Shown here in pieces: positions 33,762 to 45,719 of a stretch of 64,000 bases of DNA. Within the stretch, counting starts at the first letter, position 1, and every line of letters begins with the position of its first letter. The DNA comes from Gymnopus androsaceus JB14 (Eukaryota > Basidiomycota > Agaricomycetes > Agaricales > Omphalotaceae): contig ML769652.1 in the NCBI GenBank assembly GCA_009733575.1, positions 1-64,000 on the forward strand, in the 5' to 3' direction. The position numbers were made by a program, and so were the translations under genes. Under the pieces are notes generated by a model. That model did not search any database, was not told where the DNA came from, and saw nothing but the letters and a program-made list of their open reading frames with translations.

Positions 33762-33799
<38 letters not shown>
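33762..33799 (+). repeat. Tetranucleotide microsatellite (ATCT)n
   Basis: About nine uninterrupted ATCT units downstream of the foldback element, likely length-polymorphic between strains. Confidence 0.9.
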
Positions 33800-33879
33800 T
33801 GTCATCGGTTTATCCAATGCAGTTAGTACATGCTAAGGAATGGCTTTGACCATAGTTCTTCGCCGACCCGCTCCCATCC

Positions 33880-35690
33880 TCATTCCTGGATTGAAGTAGG
33901 GATCTAAAGAATCGACCGACGATCTCAATGCCTGCAAGCGCTCATGGTGTGAACCATAATTATCGTTCTTGCCCTATGATAAGGCTCATGAATACAACTT
34001 GAACGTATGTCCCAGAGAATTGAAGTGCTCACAGTGCGGCAATCGATCTTCGATGTAGTTAGGGTAAGCGCTGCAAAAAAAAACGGTTATAATGAGTAAC
34101 GGTCAGCGGAAGCATCATGAGTCATGACGGCACAGAGCGTACCCCCAGTGCCAATCATTTGGCATGTTCGACGTCAGAGTGAATAGCATGCCTATTAGAA
34201 GGGTTAATTACTGCAGTATACTTTGCCGTCGTTCATAAGACACACCATCAAAAAAACCGAAACTATTGCTGGGGTACGGAGGTAGGGAGAGGACGCCAGA
34301 GCTGGAAAGTGAAGAGCGATATTCCGATGAGCAAAGGCCGTATCATCTAGTGAGACTTTATTGATCGAAGACCCAATTCCGCCGTAGAGCTCTACTTCGA
34401 CATGCTAGAACTAAGTAAGCATCATTGTCAGCAACATCATGCGTAAAGAAAGGAAGAAACGCATGTCGGAGACGTTGAATCCCTCTTGAGCGAGATAGGT
34501 AACTATCGCAGCCATGGATGCATTGGTCAAAGGGACACCTTGAGGAGCCATTACTTATTTTGCATAATAAGTATCGGGGGTTTCTGGCTGGGTGGTCGTG
34601 TTTAGGACACCAACAGCTGTAGCAGCAAGGGCCTCTATCCAAGTCCCTTGAGTAACATTGGCAAGAAAGGGAGTAGGCAATGTGTTGAAAAACGGGGCAA
34701 TTGTGGAATTGAATGAATTTGCGGGACCGTAGTAATTCCCAAGGCAAGCAAATTCAATTCGTCCGTATCCGATCCTTTCACATAAAAAAGTTCGCCACCG
34801 AATTCTGCTGGAACGTCGCCGCTAAGTGCCCAAGTTTGGAATACTTTCAAGGCATTGGATGCCGTTGCGATATCCACATCCCAGCCGTACTCGAATGCCG
34901 TCGCCTCAGAAGGAACTGCAAACGTGCGGAATTCTATCGAAGCAGCAATCCCCAATGACGCAGAAGATCCTCGAATTCCCTATCACACCATCACTGAGAC
35001 GGAATGATAGAAAAAAGAGGAAGAAAAGCCTACCCAGTAGAGCTCTGGGTTCGACTTCAGAGGCGGTGACGATAGACCCGTCTGCTAAAACAACTGTAGC
35101 GGACAGGACATTGTCTAGCGTCAAACCCCACATTCTCGAGGAATACCCAAAGCCTGTTTGATTCCGAGATTAGCATCGCATGTTATTTCAAATGAGTCTG
35201 GAGACACCAACCATCGAAGCCTGACACATGTGAGGTTAGCATCGAATATTAAAATCAGTTCTTGGAATACTGACCAGAATGGCCACCAATACCAATATAT
35301 GTGCTCCTAATTTCTTCATCAGTATACTACGGAGCAGGGGGGGGGGGGAAAGGCGCACTGGCCGTGAGGTAATCTTCTCCCTGCGTCATTGAGCGTCAGT
35401 ACAATATCTCCCAGTCGGTTTCCAGTTTCAACAATGGCGTTGAATGTGACAGGCTCAACGCTAATGTTCTTCATCTTGGCCAAATCCACGACAAGTGACC
35501 CATTTGTGCCTTCAAGGCCATTTGCGATGTAGGAATGTTGGATAGCGACAAGTTGATAAGAAAAAAGTACAACCTGAGGACTTGGAAAGTGAGCATACGC
35601 CACCGCTTTTAGCCGCAACATTCAGCTTTTGGTCGGCACCTACTTTCACCACAGCTGAAATGTGCTCCGCAGCATGAGCACAATTTATAC
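33880..35690 (-). pseudogene. Decayed copy of the FAD-linked oxidase at 35807-37802
   Basis: Runs parallel to the intact neighbour from the ISTVV-like segment (here HISAVVKVGADQKLNV) to the C-terminus (TGA at 33880-33882). Clear lesions are an in-frame TAA after TYYAK (near 34559), a frame change at LNLLALG (about 34735-34745, neighbour reads FAFLGNYYGPADSF), a frame break after MWGLTLDNVLSATVVLADGS and around a 12-13 G run near 35336-35349, and loss of the start. The 5' end is special: bases 35674-35690 match the neighbour's promoter (37827-37844, GAGCACAATTTATA) but join directly to exon 2 sequence, so the signal-peptide exon was deleted. Confidence 0.82.
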
Positions 35691-35806
35691 TGGAACATTC
35701 ACTAAGCATCATATTGGCCAGGAGGGAAAGAAGTCTATTAATTACATAGTCGAATTATTAATGGCCTGTTTTCAACCTGGTCAGAAGGCGGCCGCTCCCG
35801 TCTTCA

Positions 35807-37802
35807 TCATTCCTGGATTGAAGTAGGAAAGCGGAAGGTGTCCCGAGGATCGACCGACGATTTCAATGCTTGCAGTCGCTCATAGTGCGAACCGTAATAT
35901 CGTTCTTGCCCTGTAATGAAGGTCATGAGTTTAGCTTGAGCGTATATCCTAGAAATCGAAGCACTCACAGTGCGGCAATCGATCTTCGATGTAGTTGGGA
36001 TAAGCACTGAAAAATAGATATGATGGTGAGGAACAATCAGCAAAAGTAGGATGGAGCGAAGAGCATACCCCCAGTTCCAATCACTTGGCATATTCGACGT
36101 TAAGCTGGATATCATGCCTATTGAACGAGTGAGTACTGCAGTTTTTGCTATAGGTTCAGAAGACATACCGTCAACAAAACCGAAACTCGTGCTGGGGTAA
36201 GGTGGTAGTAAGTTGGGCGAAGATGCATAAGGCTGGAAAGTGAACAACGTGTTCCGATGCGCAAAAGCCGTATCATTCAATGATACTTTATTAATGGAAG
36301 ATGCAATCCCGCCGTAGAGCTCGACTTCGACATGCCAAAACTAGGTATGGAACGATCATCGTTAGCAACATCGAGCGCAAATAATGGAGGGAGGAAACAT
36401 ACATCGGTGCTGTTGAATCCCTCTTGAGCGAGATAGGTAACCATCGCAGTTATGGATGCGTTGGTTAAAGGGACATCCTGAGGAGCCATGAGTGATTTCG
36501 CGTAAAAAGTATCATTCGAGTCCGGCTGGGTAGTCGTGTTCAGGTCACCAACAGCTGTAGCAGCAAGGGCCTCTATCCAAGTCCCTTGAGTAATATTAGC
36601 GATAGCGGGAGTAGGCAATGTACTGAAAAACGGAGCAATTGTGGAATTGAATGAATCTGCTGGACCATAGTAATTCCCAAGGAAAGCAAATTCAACTTGT
36701 CCATATTCCGATCCTTTCAGAAAAAAAAGTTCGCCACCGAATTCTGCTGGAACATCGCCGCTGAGTGCCCAAGTTTGGAATTCTATAAAAGCATTGGATG
36801 CCGTTGCGATATCCATTTCCCAAACGTACTCGAATGCCGTCGCCTCAGGAGGAACTGCAAATGTGCGGAATTCTATCGAAGCCACAATCCCAAATGACGC
36901 AGAAGATCCTCGAATTCCCTATCGAGCGTAAATGATTATTTAGAAACAAGACAAGGTCAACATACCCAGTAGAGCTCTGGGTTCGAGCTTTCGGAGACGG
37001 TGACGACAGAACCGTTTGCTAGTATAACTGTAGCAGACAGGACATTGTCCAGCGTCAAACCCCACATTCGACCAGCATAGCCGAAACCTAAATCGCGCGT
37101 GCTGAGGTTAGCATTGGTTGTTGAATGAGTTTGGAGACACTAACCACCGAAACCAGAATGACCGCCAATTCCAACGTATGTGCACCTTTATTTCTTCGTC
37201 AGTATCGTTCACCGTTCAACGGAGTAAGGGGAAATGATCACCTTCCGTGAGGCAGTCCCCTTCCTGCGTCATTAAGTATCAGCGCGATATCTCCCAGCCG
37301 ATTTCCAGTTTCAATGAGGGCGTTGAATGTGACAGGATCAACAATGATATTCGTCATTTTACTCAAATCCACAACGAGTGATCCATTTGTGCCTCCTAGA
37401 CCATTTGCGATATAGGAATGCTAGATAGAGATAATTGCTAAGAAAAATGTATAGGACATAGAGGAAGTTAACGTACGCCACCGCTTCTAGCCACAACATT
37501 TAGATTTTGCTCGGCACCTGCTTTCACCACAGTTGAAATCTGCTCCACGGTAGTTGGATAGGTAATCGCGATGGGCAGTACGGTGTAACGCAGATTATCT
37601 GTTAAACCAAGTTAGAGTGTGGGCGTCGAGAGTCGAGACGATTCAGATGCTCACAAGCTTGACGCGCTGCAGTATAACCTGCGTCGTTTGCAAACAATGC
37701 TGTGATATTTTGAGCTGCGAATTGTTGTCGAAGCTCCGTAGTTGTGTTCTGAGCTGAAGAGAAAGAAAAGCAGGCCAGAGCGAGAAGAAAGGCGCGCCTC
37801 AT
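35807..37802 (-). CDS. Secreted FAD-linked oxidase (PCMH domain, berberine-bridge-enzyme type)
   Basis: The start at 37802 gives a signal peptide (MRRAFLLALACFSFSSAQ). Then ITYPTTVEQISTVVKAGAEQ, NVVARSGG/HSYIANGLGG (the His is the 8-alpha FAD link), VVDLSKMTNIIVDPVTFNAL, and GRGLPHGRCTYVGIGGHSGF, whose Cys is the second FAD attachment in bicovalent members. Next are MWGLTLDNVLSATVILANGS and the substrate domain (FRTFAVPPEATAFEYVWEMD). The BBE-type C-terminus NWGAYPNYIEDRLPHWQERY is followed by YGSHYERLQALKSSVDPRDT and FRFPTSIQE, stop at 35807. About nine short introns. Such enzymes oxidise sugars or small alcohols with O2; the substrate here is unknown. All key residues are intact, in contrast to the copy downstream. 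Confidence 0.87.
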
Positions 37803-38170
37803 TTTTGTTGGTAAGATGGAGTGGGAGATGAGCACAATTTATACACCACCTGATCCATCCATCAGAGAACTAAATGACCATCTTGAAGCCGCAATCACAA
37901 GTTCACGTCGACCTTCTGGGTATAGTGTCTCCTGAGTCCCAGTGCTGATTCGAAAGAGGCGAGCTAGAAATCGACGTCTTGAACTATTTAAAAGCTGTAA
38001 GCCCGAAAGTTGAATAAAAGCACACAGGAGAAAGCCGCTGCAGAATTATTCTTCACATTGAAGAATAAGAACACAAGTAGAATACAAGCGCTTGTTCAGT
38101 TGGCGCTTGATGATGCCGCCAACTTTGAACCGGCAATTTGTCAGTTCCTTAAACCAAAACTTCGAGCTCG
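37803..38170. promoter_or_regulatory. Divergent promoter region between the FAD oxidase and the Mgr3-like gene
   Basis: 368 bases between two head-to-head ATGs. On the minus side TATAAAT (plus-strand 37837-37843) lies about 35 bases before the FAD oxidase ATG. A short plus-strand frame inside (38010 onward) overlaps the next start and has no support. Confidence 0.5.
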
Positions 38171-39645
38171 ATGTACTCTATTCGCCAGCAAGGAAGCAAG
38201 TTGCTCTCGAAAAATTTGACACGAAATGCTTTGCGTGTACCAAGGACTTCTCTTTTCATATCCAGCAAACCCTACAGTACTCTGAATCAGCTTTCGCCTC
38301 CTCGGAGAAGGTTGATTTCACCTCTGTTTGCTGCTTTCATGGCCGCAGGATTCGCGTTATCAGGCTATGGAGGGTATGATACTATTTATTACTTACTGCC
38401 GTCCATTCTGACACGAGTTTAAAGCTTTGTTTTATACAAAACATTGACGATGTGGCCGCCAGAAGTCCGAAGTGACCTGAAAGATGCTGTCCGCGCAAAG
38501 TACGCAGGAGACTTTGAAACAAGTGAAAGGTACTTCCACAGGTATGTTCGAGAATTTTCCAGTGGAATATTTTATAAACCCTTACATGCGATAGTCTGTA
38601 GAGCCTGGAATACGATACAAACCCTTCCGATCGAATCTTTGGACACCCAGCCGTATCTCAAAATCACCGGGATTGCAGTTGTTTTAGCAGATGTACTGGA
38701 GAACTCAAACAAACTTACGAGAGCATACGAGGTGTACATCCAGGCGTTGGAGATTCTGCAGAAGGGTGAAGTCAATAAAACATTGACAGGACCTGAACGC
38801 TTACGGGCTGTCGCCATATCCTCGAAACTGGGTGAACTCGCCCAAGTTTTGAAGCTTCCCAAGACAGAAGCCGAAAAATGGCTTGTTTGGTCTGTGGAAG
38901 AGCTGCTAAGGATTATTAAAAGTTCTTCGATGGATGGTAATGACCAGGGACAGCTCGATCTTCCCATGCTCCCTCTACCCATTGGATAACTAGGACGGAT
39001 ATTGGTGCACCTTTGGAAGCACTGGGTTCTTTCTATGCTGAAGCAGGACGCATCGAGTAAGTTCTTTTTCCCCTATCTTGTTCATTCTACTCATCTAGAC
39101 ATTTTAGTTATGCGATGTCTCTCTATCTGCAAGCCATATCACTTCTCATACCTCCTGCTCCAAAAAAATCGACTCCTGCAGATCGTTGCCGAGGTTGGCT
39201 CTGATTAGTAAATTTATCTGAGTACTGCCTCTAACCATTTTTTAGGTGCTCAATTAATGGGTAACCTTTCTGAGCTCATCATGCGTGGTGCACCTACCCC
39301 GGAAACTCTCCATCAGGCGGAAGCTTGGGCTTCTCAAGCGTTGGCGGTTACGAAGAAAGCCCGTCAAGAGGCTAGCAAGCCCATTAATCAATGTGATGAA
39401 GTCTACGCTGCTGCGTTGTTCAATGTCGCGACGTTCCAGGATGTGAGTTTGATCTCTCTTCCTCGGCCAGTTTCATCGTTCTGAATTGTCCACCATAGAT
39501 GGCTGGAGACAAGAAAGTCGCACGAGAGCTATACAAGGAGGGTTTGGAGCACGCTAGATCGATAGCGATGACGGAAGGCGTTGTAGAAGCTTCTCGTGCA
39601 CTCCATCGATTGGATATGGGCGACTCGGAATCTAAAAAGGAGTGA
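38171..39645 (+). CDS. Mitochondrial membrane TPR protein, Mgr3-like
   Basis: N-terminus MYSIRQQGSKLLSKNLTRNA, then RVPRTSLFISSKPYS: a basic, Ser-rich presequence followed by a membrane span (LFAAFMAAGFALSGYGGFVL). After it come helical repeats of the TPR type: WPPEVRSDLKDAVRAKY, ADVLENSNKLTRAYEVYIQA, ISSKLGELAQVLKLPKTE, EALGSFYAEAGRIDYAMSLY, GAQLMGNLSELIM and MAGDKKVARELYKEGLEHAR. This layout matches yeast Mgr3, an adaptor of the i-AAA protease in the inner membrane, and its basidiomycete relatives. Introns are near 38371-38431, 38541-38600, 39059-39110, 39168-39245 and 39444-39500. The frame breaks at about 38975-38990: LPMLPLP must continue as W-ITRTDIGAPLEALG, which the bases CTACCCATTGG do not allow without a correction. 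Stop at 39643-39645. Function is by similarity only. Confidence 0.65.
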
Positions 39646-42078
39646 AGCTCATCACAGATCTTGACGTTGTATCCTGTAATAATTCTTTGCTCACTGACAA
39701 TGATAGGTCGATCTCGATTATTTCTAGGTTAAATATCGGGTGCCCAAGACGAATATTATTGATCTGCTACTTTGGAGTAAAATCCTGTTGTCAAATTCAA
39801 ATCTCCGAAGCTACACCTCATGGAAAGAAGTTTTATTTGAAGCTCACGCTCACTCTCTGCTTTTTCTTTGGATGATGAAACGGATCTTATGTTTCGGTGA
39901 CCATTCTTCCATGGTAGTCCATCGTTCCCGAGTGTTTTATTCTCTGTTTCAATTAAAAGTTGCGAGTCTCAGGTATTTTTGGTCAAGTTTTGAATTGCTT
40001 TTGAATAGCTCTAAAATTTGCTGCTCTCTCATTGACTTTACGGTGTTGGTCGTTTGAGCTCATTCATTTCTGGATATGTTACTGTTCATTGGCATTTCCA
40101 TTCCAGGCATTGCATATGGACCCATAGATAATAGGAATTAGATCTTCCCGCTTCATTGCTGCTAGGCATGGACCGTCTACGGTGAGCCCTTTAGCTTACT
40201 TATCGGAGCGTTGCAATATCCTAAAGAACTCCTTGTGGCTTTCAGGTCCCCGACATGTACATGCTAATCGATGAACTTGCCGCATTCGGGTTATAGTGCG
40301 AATCTGAAGGAAATAACTCTGCTCCTCTGGCGAAACCCGTCTGAGGCGGAGCTTGGAAGCATGCGTATGCGTACGCATAAGGCAAGGTATTCGTACTCGG
40401 CTATCCGGGTACTCGGGGGATGCTAGGGAAGAGTGCAGAGCCGCGTGCGCAGGAGATTCGCGGTGGAGGAGCTCGACGATCAGGCTGACATCGTCGTGCC
40501 GTGGACGGTTCCAGAATCTAGGCCATAAAAGTAAGGTATGGGTCCTCAAAGTAGCGCATTGATAGGACTCGGGAGTCAGGAGTCACCGTCCTTCACTGTC
40601 AGTCCTAATAGAAATTAGGGCCTCGCCTTCGAAAACAGTCTGGGCCTTGTCGAGCAATACTGTAACTCAGTCGCTCTCTGTCACCGTATGATGCAGACTC
40701 AGAACAGGTCTAATGCAGGTTCGCTTTATCTGATAATTTGCTCAGATATTGAAGCGGTACATATCATATATTCCGGGCGAACAGCAGAACTGTGATTGCG
40801 AACGTTTATTAGCACGTTTGGCCAAGGGTGATTTGAAGGTGATTCAATACTATCCTGCTACAGATGTATTCAGTGTATTGCCACCATGTGCGCAATCAAA
40901 ATCGTCGTCTTGTTTCTTTGGCCGCTTACAGAGAATCAGGATGTTGCAGTTGTGTGGAGATTCAAGGTTGAAAATTCACGCTTGATCTCGGAGTCACTGG
41001 TCAGTAGCGGAGTCTCGATGAGATCCTTGTCTTCGCATTCCGACATTCGGAAGTTGCTGTCTAAGATGAACTGAGCGGGAAGGAAGCGGGAGATGGAGGT
41101 GGAGGGATGGACCAAGCGGAAATTAGAAACGAAGGGGGCTGATACTGTAGACTGTGGAGTAGTTTGGATGCCTTATTGTTCAAAATATATAGGAATGGAT
41201 GCGAGTGAGTTAAGTACTTATTCAAGTAGTATGCAAACTGTCATAGGAAATGTTTAGGAAGGAGGTCGGGGCTGGCAGGGTCACCACTAGCGTCGTTGAT
41301 TCGAAAAGGCATGGGTAGTCAAACACAATTGTTTAATATGTACATAAAAGGCATTCAACTCCTTCCCGCCAGCGCGTTGCTAACTGAAATATCAGCGCGC
41401 TGTTACAAAAAAGTAATTCGAAAAAAAACTGTTCTGACGAGTTCTCGTTATTCAAGCTGTTGTCCACCTTCCCTGCAGTGCCAAAAGAGTGAATCGGGCG
41501 CATAATAGTGCTGGCAATCGTGTGATCCCCTCCGAGTTCGTCTTAGTTGGTAACTCCCTGCAGCTGGGAGATGAATTAATGTACCCGCTGAGGCTACTCG
41601 CCTGCATGCACGGCGGGGTTTGCTAAGTTAATGCTGAGAATGCTCCGCGTTCAATGAGGTTCAACGTAACGCTCAGGTTGGATGTACCCATGCCTCCAGA
41701 CGTACGAATGGAACGGCCTTTTGTTGAGGCCCAGCGGAAGGCTTGTAGAGCTTGCCAGTACCGGAGCCAGTGACTAAGTAATTCAAGCTATGTATATACA
41801 CATATTGTATACTATTCTTCGCAGCGAGTCTATCTACGGAGCTACAATTGAATGCCCTACAAGTAAGTACTGAAGTACTTTCGTGTCCTTTCGATTTCCC
41901 TTGAACTGTGTCCAAAAAGCTTAGAATTCAGAGAAAATTCATGCCTTCAATGACACTTGGAAGTAATGCGAGAATTCACAATGACAATCCCGGCGCTTGT
42001 TGTTAGCGCCTTTTGAGCGCCTTTACTCGTTTTTACTCGTTGCTGATTCTGACAGCGAACGTTCAGCCTCGAACCACC
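39646..42078. other. 2.4-kb intergenic region, nothing convincing
   Basis: Several short frames, none with known motifs. Segments 40320-40560 and 40850-41075 have slightly coding-like composition but no consistent frame. A perfect small hairpin (CTCCCTGCAGCTGGGAG) lies near 41550. The right end is the promoter of the phosphate transporter. Confidence 0.4.
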
Positions 42079-45000
42079 ATGAAGTTCAGGTAAACCTTTT
42101 AATCTGACCTCCAGTTTTTGCTCATCTTTGCCTAGCTCTGCGCTAAAGTTCAATGCAGTCTCAGAATGGTGGGAGGAATATATTTCGTGAGTTTAGATCG
42201 CCTTGAAACAAGAACGAGAATTAATAGTGTATTGATTCAGCTACGACAATCTCAAGAAATACATCTATCAACTGGAAAAACAGCAGCAGCAGAGCTTGAC
42301 AACTCACTTCCATGACTTGGAATCAAATGAGCGAACTTCTCTCGTCGGACGCCCCTCTGACCGAGCCACGGACTCGATATTTATTCCTCTGCTCGACAAA
42401 GAGCTAGAGAAGATCACATTATTCTATGAGAATCAGGAGAAGGAGCTGTTTGAAGAACTGCAGGAATTGGAGGCCCTCATTCAGAAACAAGAAGATCTGG
42501 GCCTGGAAGGGGATCATTATGCGGATGATGGCGAATACGATGAGGAAGACGATGAAAGCATTTCTCGGAGCCCCGAGCGTCAGAGGCGACGGCGGTTGTC
42601 TGGTAGTACTAGTAATCACAACCGCAATACTTCAATTCCTGGTGAGCCTCGATCAGCTATACAGCTTGACAACTGTTCATTGCAGTCTAGCAGGCCATAG
42701 ATACAGCATATCCTCCAGTGAGGGCGACATGGAAGACAGTTTAGCGTCTCTTCAGCGTTCCAAATCACCACCAGGAACTATGCGGAAACTTGCAAACACA
42801 TTCAACTTGATGAAAGATAGCGTCACAATGAGGGACAGCGTAACGTCTTCTGACATTTCCAGAAAATATCTGGACTGCCCGTACAAATTATGCATACGAC
42901 ACTCGACTCCTCTTCAAACGCCGGATAACCAACCTTTATATCGCTTTCACCTCAATACGATCATACGTAGAGGTCAACTATTCCGGATTTCGCAAAATCC
43001 TAAAGAAGTGAGCACCTAATTCAATTCCTCTTTATCTATTTACAATGTACTGATTTCGACGTCAAGATACGATAAAGTAACCTATAGTGAGGTATTTGAT
43101 CTGAACACGTTTAGTGGTTCCTATTCTGACCTAGTCCGTATAGCTCAAGGATCACTATCTCCACGACGTCGTGGAAGCAGAGTACTCCATTTACTTCTAG
43201 TTCGAAAGACCGGCTTAATGGAGCAGTTGACCAGCTGGTCGACCTCTACACCAAATGCGTCGCTAGAGGAAACAGGAGTCTAGCCAAACAGCAGCTCAAA
43301 CTACACCAGCGGGAAAATATCGCATGGGAGAGGGATACCGTATGGCGGCAGATGATCGGTCGGGAGCGACGGGGCGAAGGTCCAGCCTCTAGCTCTCTTG
43401 GTGCTACTTTGGTAAAGGAACCTGAACTCGGACTGTTTTCCGTTCCAACGCCGTTCGGAAGACTGGCAATCACCCGGAGAATTGTTTATCTGATTATTGC
43501 ACTTGTAGTCTTTGTGGTGTTATTGAATGTCCAGGTTGTCGAGGATGGAGAAGCTAACCGTTGTTTCGCGGTGCTGGTGTTTTGTACAATTCTTTGGGCT
43601 ACAGAGGTAACGCTATGATTGCTTCACATTCCAGCGAATCTGACCACCCATAGCCTATACCTTTATTTGTCACTTCTATCCTTGTACCTCTACTGCTTGT
43701 GTGTTTAAAAGTGGTACGGGGTCCGGATGACGAGCATATGAGTGCGCCGAATCGCTACCAAGTATGTCGTGAATTTATCCTCAATTTATCAATTATCATA
43801 CTTACGATCCCTTAGATTCATCTTCTCTGCAATGTTCTCTCCGACGATCATGCTCCTCATTGGAGGGTTCACCATATCCTCGGCGTTGAGCAAGACCAGT
43901 ATAGACCGCTATTCTCATCACTCGCGTCCTCAGCTTTGCAGGCACGAAGCCGTCCACCGTCTTGCTGGCGTTCATGTGCGTCTCATGTTTCGCCAGTATG
44001 TGGATTAGCAATGTTGCGGCCCCGACATTGTGCTTTACCCTAATTCGGGTATGTTCGCCTTCATCTCATTGGTTAGTCTCGCTAACTCGATTTGTAGCCT
44101 ATATTGCGAACATTGCCCCCAAAAACATCTTTCGCGCCTGCATTAATCGTATGTAGTGCCTTCTTCATAACGAGATTCGAAATTCATCTATTGATACAGC
44201 TTGGTATCGCTTTAGCTGCTAATATCGGTGGGCAGAGCTCTCCGATTTCCTCACCCCAGAATTTGATTGCGCTCGACAACATGGACGTACCGCTTGACTG
44301 GGGAAGCTGGTTTGCCGTAGCTCTTCCCGTTTCTGCCATCTCCATTCTATTAATCTGGGGTCTCCTGTTGGCCTCGTATCGACCATCCAGGTCTCCTGAT
44401 GGCGAAAGTGAAATCGAAATTAGACCGATCCGCGCGACGAAGGAGCCTTTCACTTATCAGCAGTACTGGGTCTCCTTCGTCTGTCTCGCCACCATTGCGT
44501 TATGGTGTATTGCCCATTCGATCGATGAGTACATAGGCGACATGGGGGTCATTGCAATAATCCCCATTATAGCGTTCTTCTCCACGGGAATATTGAAGAA
44601 AGTGCGCTTCCTTAAAAGATTTTGCCTGTTCTGTAAGAGTCTGCTGATCGTCTGTCGTAGGACGACTTTGAACAATTCGCATGGACAATCGTGTTTCTTG
44701 CTATGGGAGGTATTGCTCTTGGCAAGGGTGTTACTTCAAGTGGACTGCTAGACATCATGGGAGAGCTCATTAGAGATCTCGTTCAGGACTTCGAGCTCTA
44801 CAGTGTCGTGTTGATCCTGTCACCGATCGTTCTTGTATGCTTCGTTCAATGGTTCAACCTGGTTTTTTTTTGACTGGTTCATTCCCTGTCAGATCATTTC
44901 AACGTTCATAAGCCATACGATTGCGAGCGTACTCCTTGCGCCTATTGCGAAGCAAGTCGCCAGTCACCTCGAGGGTAATCCCCAGAACTTACTGATCTTT

Positions 45001-45367
45001 GTGACTGCCTTGATTTGTTCGGCTGGCATGGGTATGCCGGTTTCTGGATTCCCCAATCAAACTGCGTATGCATCTTTCTCGGCTTTTTCGATACAATTTT
45101 TGATTTCTTGCTAGGGCAACACAAGAGGATGATCTTGGAGAACTTTATCTTTCCAATATCGATTTTTTGAAGAACGGCATACCTGCGAGTATTTTCGCTA
45201 CCCTTGTAAGTGTTTATTGTGATGTCTTGTGCTAATAAGAAATTTACGGTGCTTCCTTCTGTGTAGGTTGTCGCTACTGTGGGTTATTTACTCATGAGAG
45301 CTATAGGGTCAGTCCTGTTATTGAATCGTATCCTGGAGTCGCTCACCTTTCCCTCGGTAGCCTGTGA
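42079..45367 (+). CDS. SPX-domain phosphate transporter (Pho87/Pho90/Pho91 type)
   Basis: The N-terminal SPX domain binds inositol pyrophosphates: MKFSSALKFNAVSEWWEEYI, YDNLKKYIYQLEKQQQQ, then TARTNYAYDTRLLFKRRIT and EVNYSGFRKILKKYDKVTY. A SLC13-type permease follows: RIVYLIIALVVFVVLL, FSPTIMLLIGGFTISSALSK, WISNVAAPTLCF, ALAANIGGQSSPISSPQN (the conserved SPxN substrate motif), GVIAIIPIIAFFSTGIL, FLAMGGIALGKGVTSSG, ISTFISHTIASVLLAPIA and SAGMGMPVSGFPNQTA. The last coding exon is just CCTGTGA (45361-45367), giving the end RAIGL. Low-affinity phosphate uptake at the plasma or vacuolar membrane by family knowledge. Three places need one-base corrections: near 42862 (before IWTARTNYAY), 43185 (before TPFTSSSKDRLNG) and 43908 (between SIDR and ILITRVLSFAGT). 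First exon is only 11 nt. Confidence 0.82.
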
Positions 45368-45719
45368 TGCTGCTTTGCTTTTTCCACGGCAGACGAGCTC
45401 TTGCTTGGCGAGCTCCCGCTGCAGGATATTATAGTTATCTTTCTGAGACTAAGTACTTCATTACTGGCCAATAGAGGAGATAAATATTTTGCTGGCATTT
45501 TGTTAGTTAGGTATCACAAGTTACAATGGTGCGAGCAGATAGCCAGAGCATTTGGAGAATAGAACGAAAGTATACTATAGGTAATGTTTGGCATAATTTT
45601 AAAAGATTAGAACAGTCAACAATAAGTACACAATAACGATACAATAACGCGCAAAGTCAAAGCCAAAAAGTCAAGGGCACCAGCACACTGGGGAGCAAGA
45701 ACCGTAACGATATTTGTAG
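45368..45719. other. Convergent intergenic region
   Basis: 352 bases between the stop codons of the phosphate transporter and the APSES gene; AT-rich with no gene, presumably both 3' ends. Confidence 0.5.

Noticed and set aside
33762..33799. CRISPR-like repeat array
   Set aside because: It is a simple tetranucleotide microsatellite without spacers, in a eukaryotic genome.
37802..37835. Longer N-terminus of the FAD oxidase starting at 37835
   Set aside because: That codon is GTG and overlaps the TATA region; the ATG at 37802 begins a normal signal peptide.
38010..38219. Upstream start for the Mgr3-like gene
   Set aside because: A different frame from the mitochondrial protein; the ATG at 38171 gives a presequence and membrane span.
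41500..41680. tRNA or 5S rRNA candidate with small hairpins
   Set aside because: No TTCGA-type T-loop with matching acceptor stem and no 5S internal control motif could be found; only a short palindrome is present.
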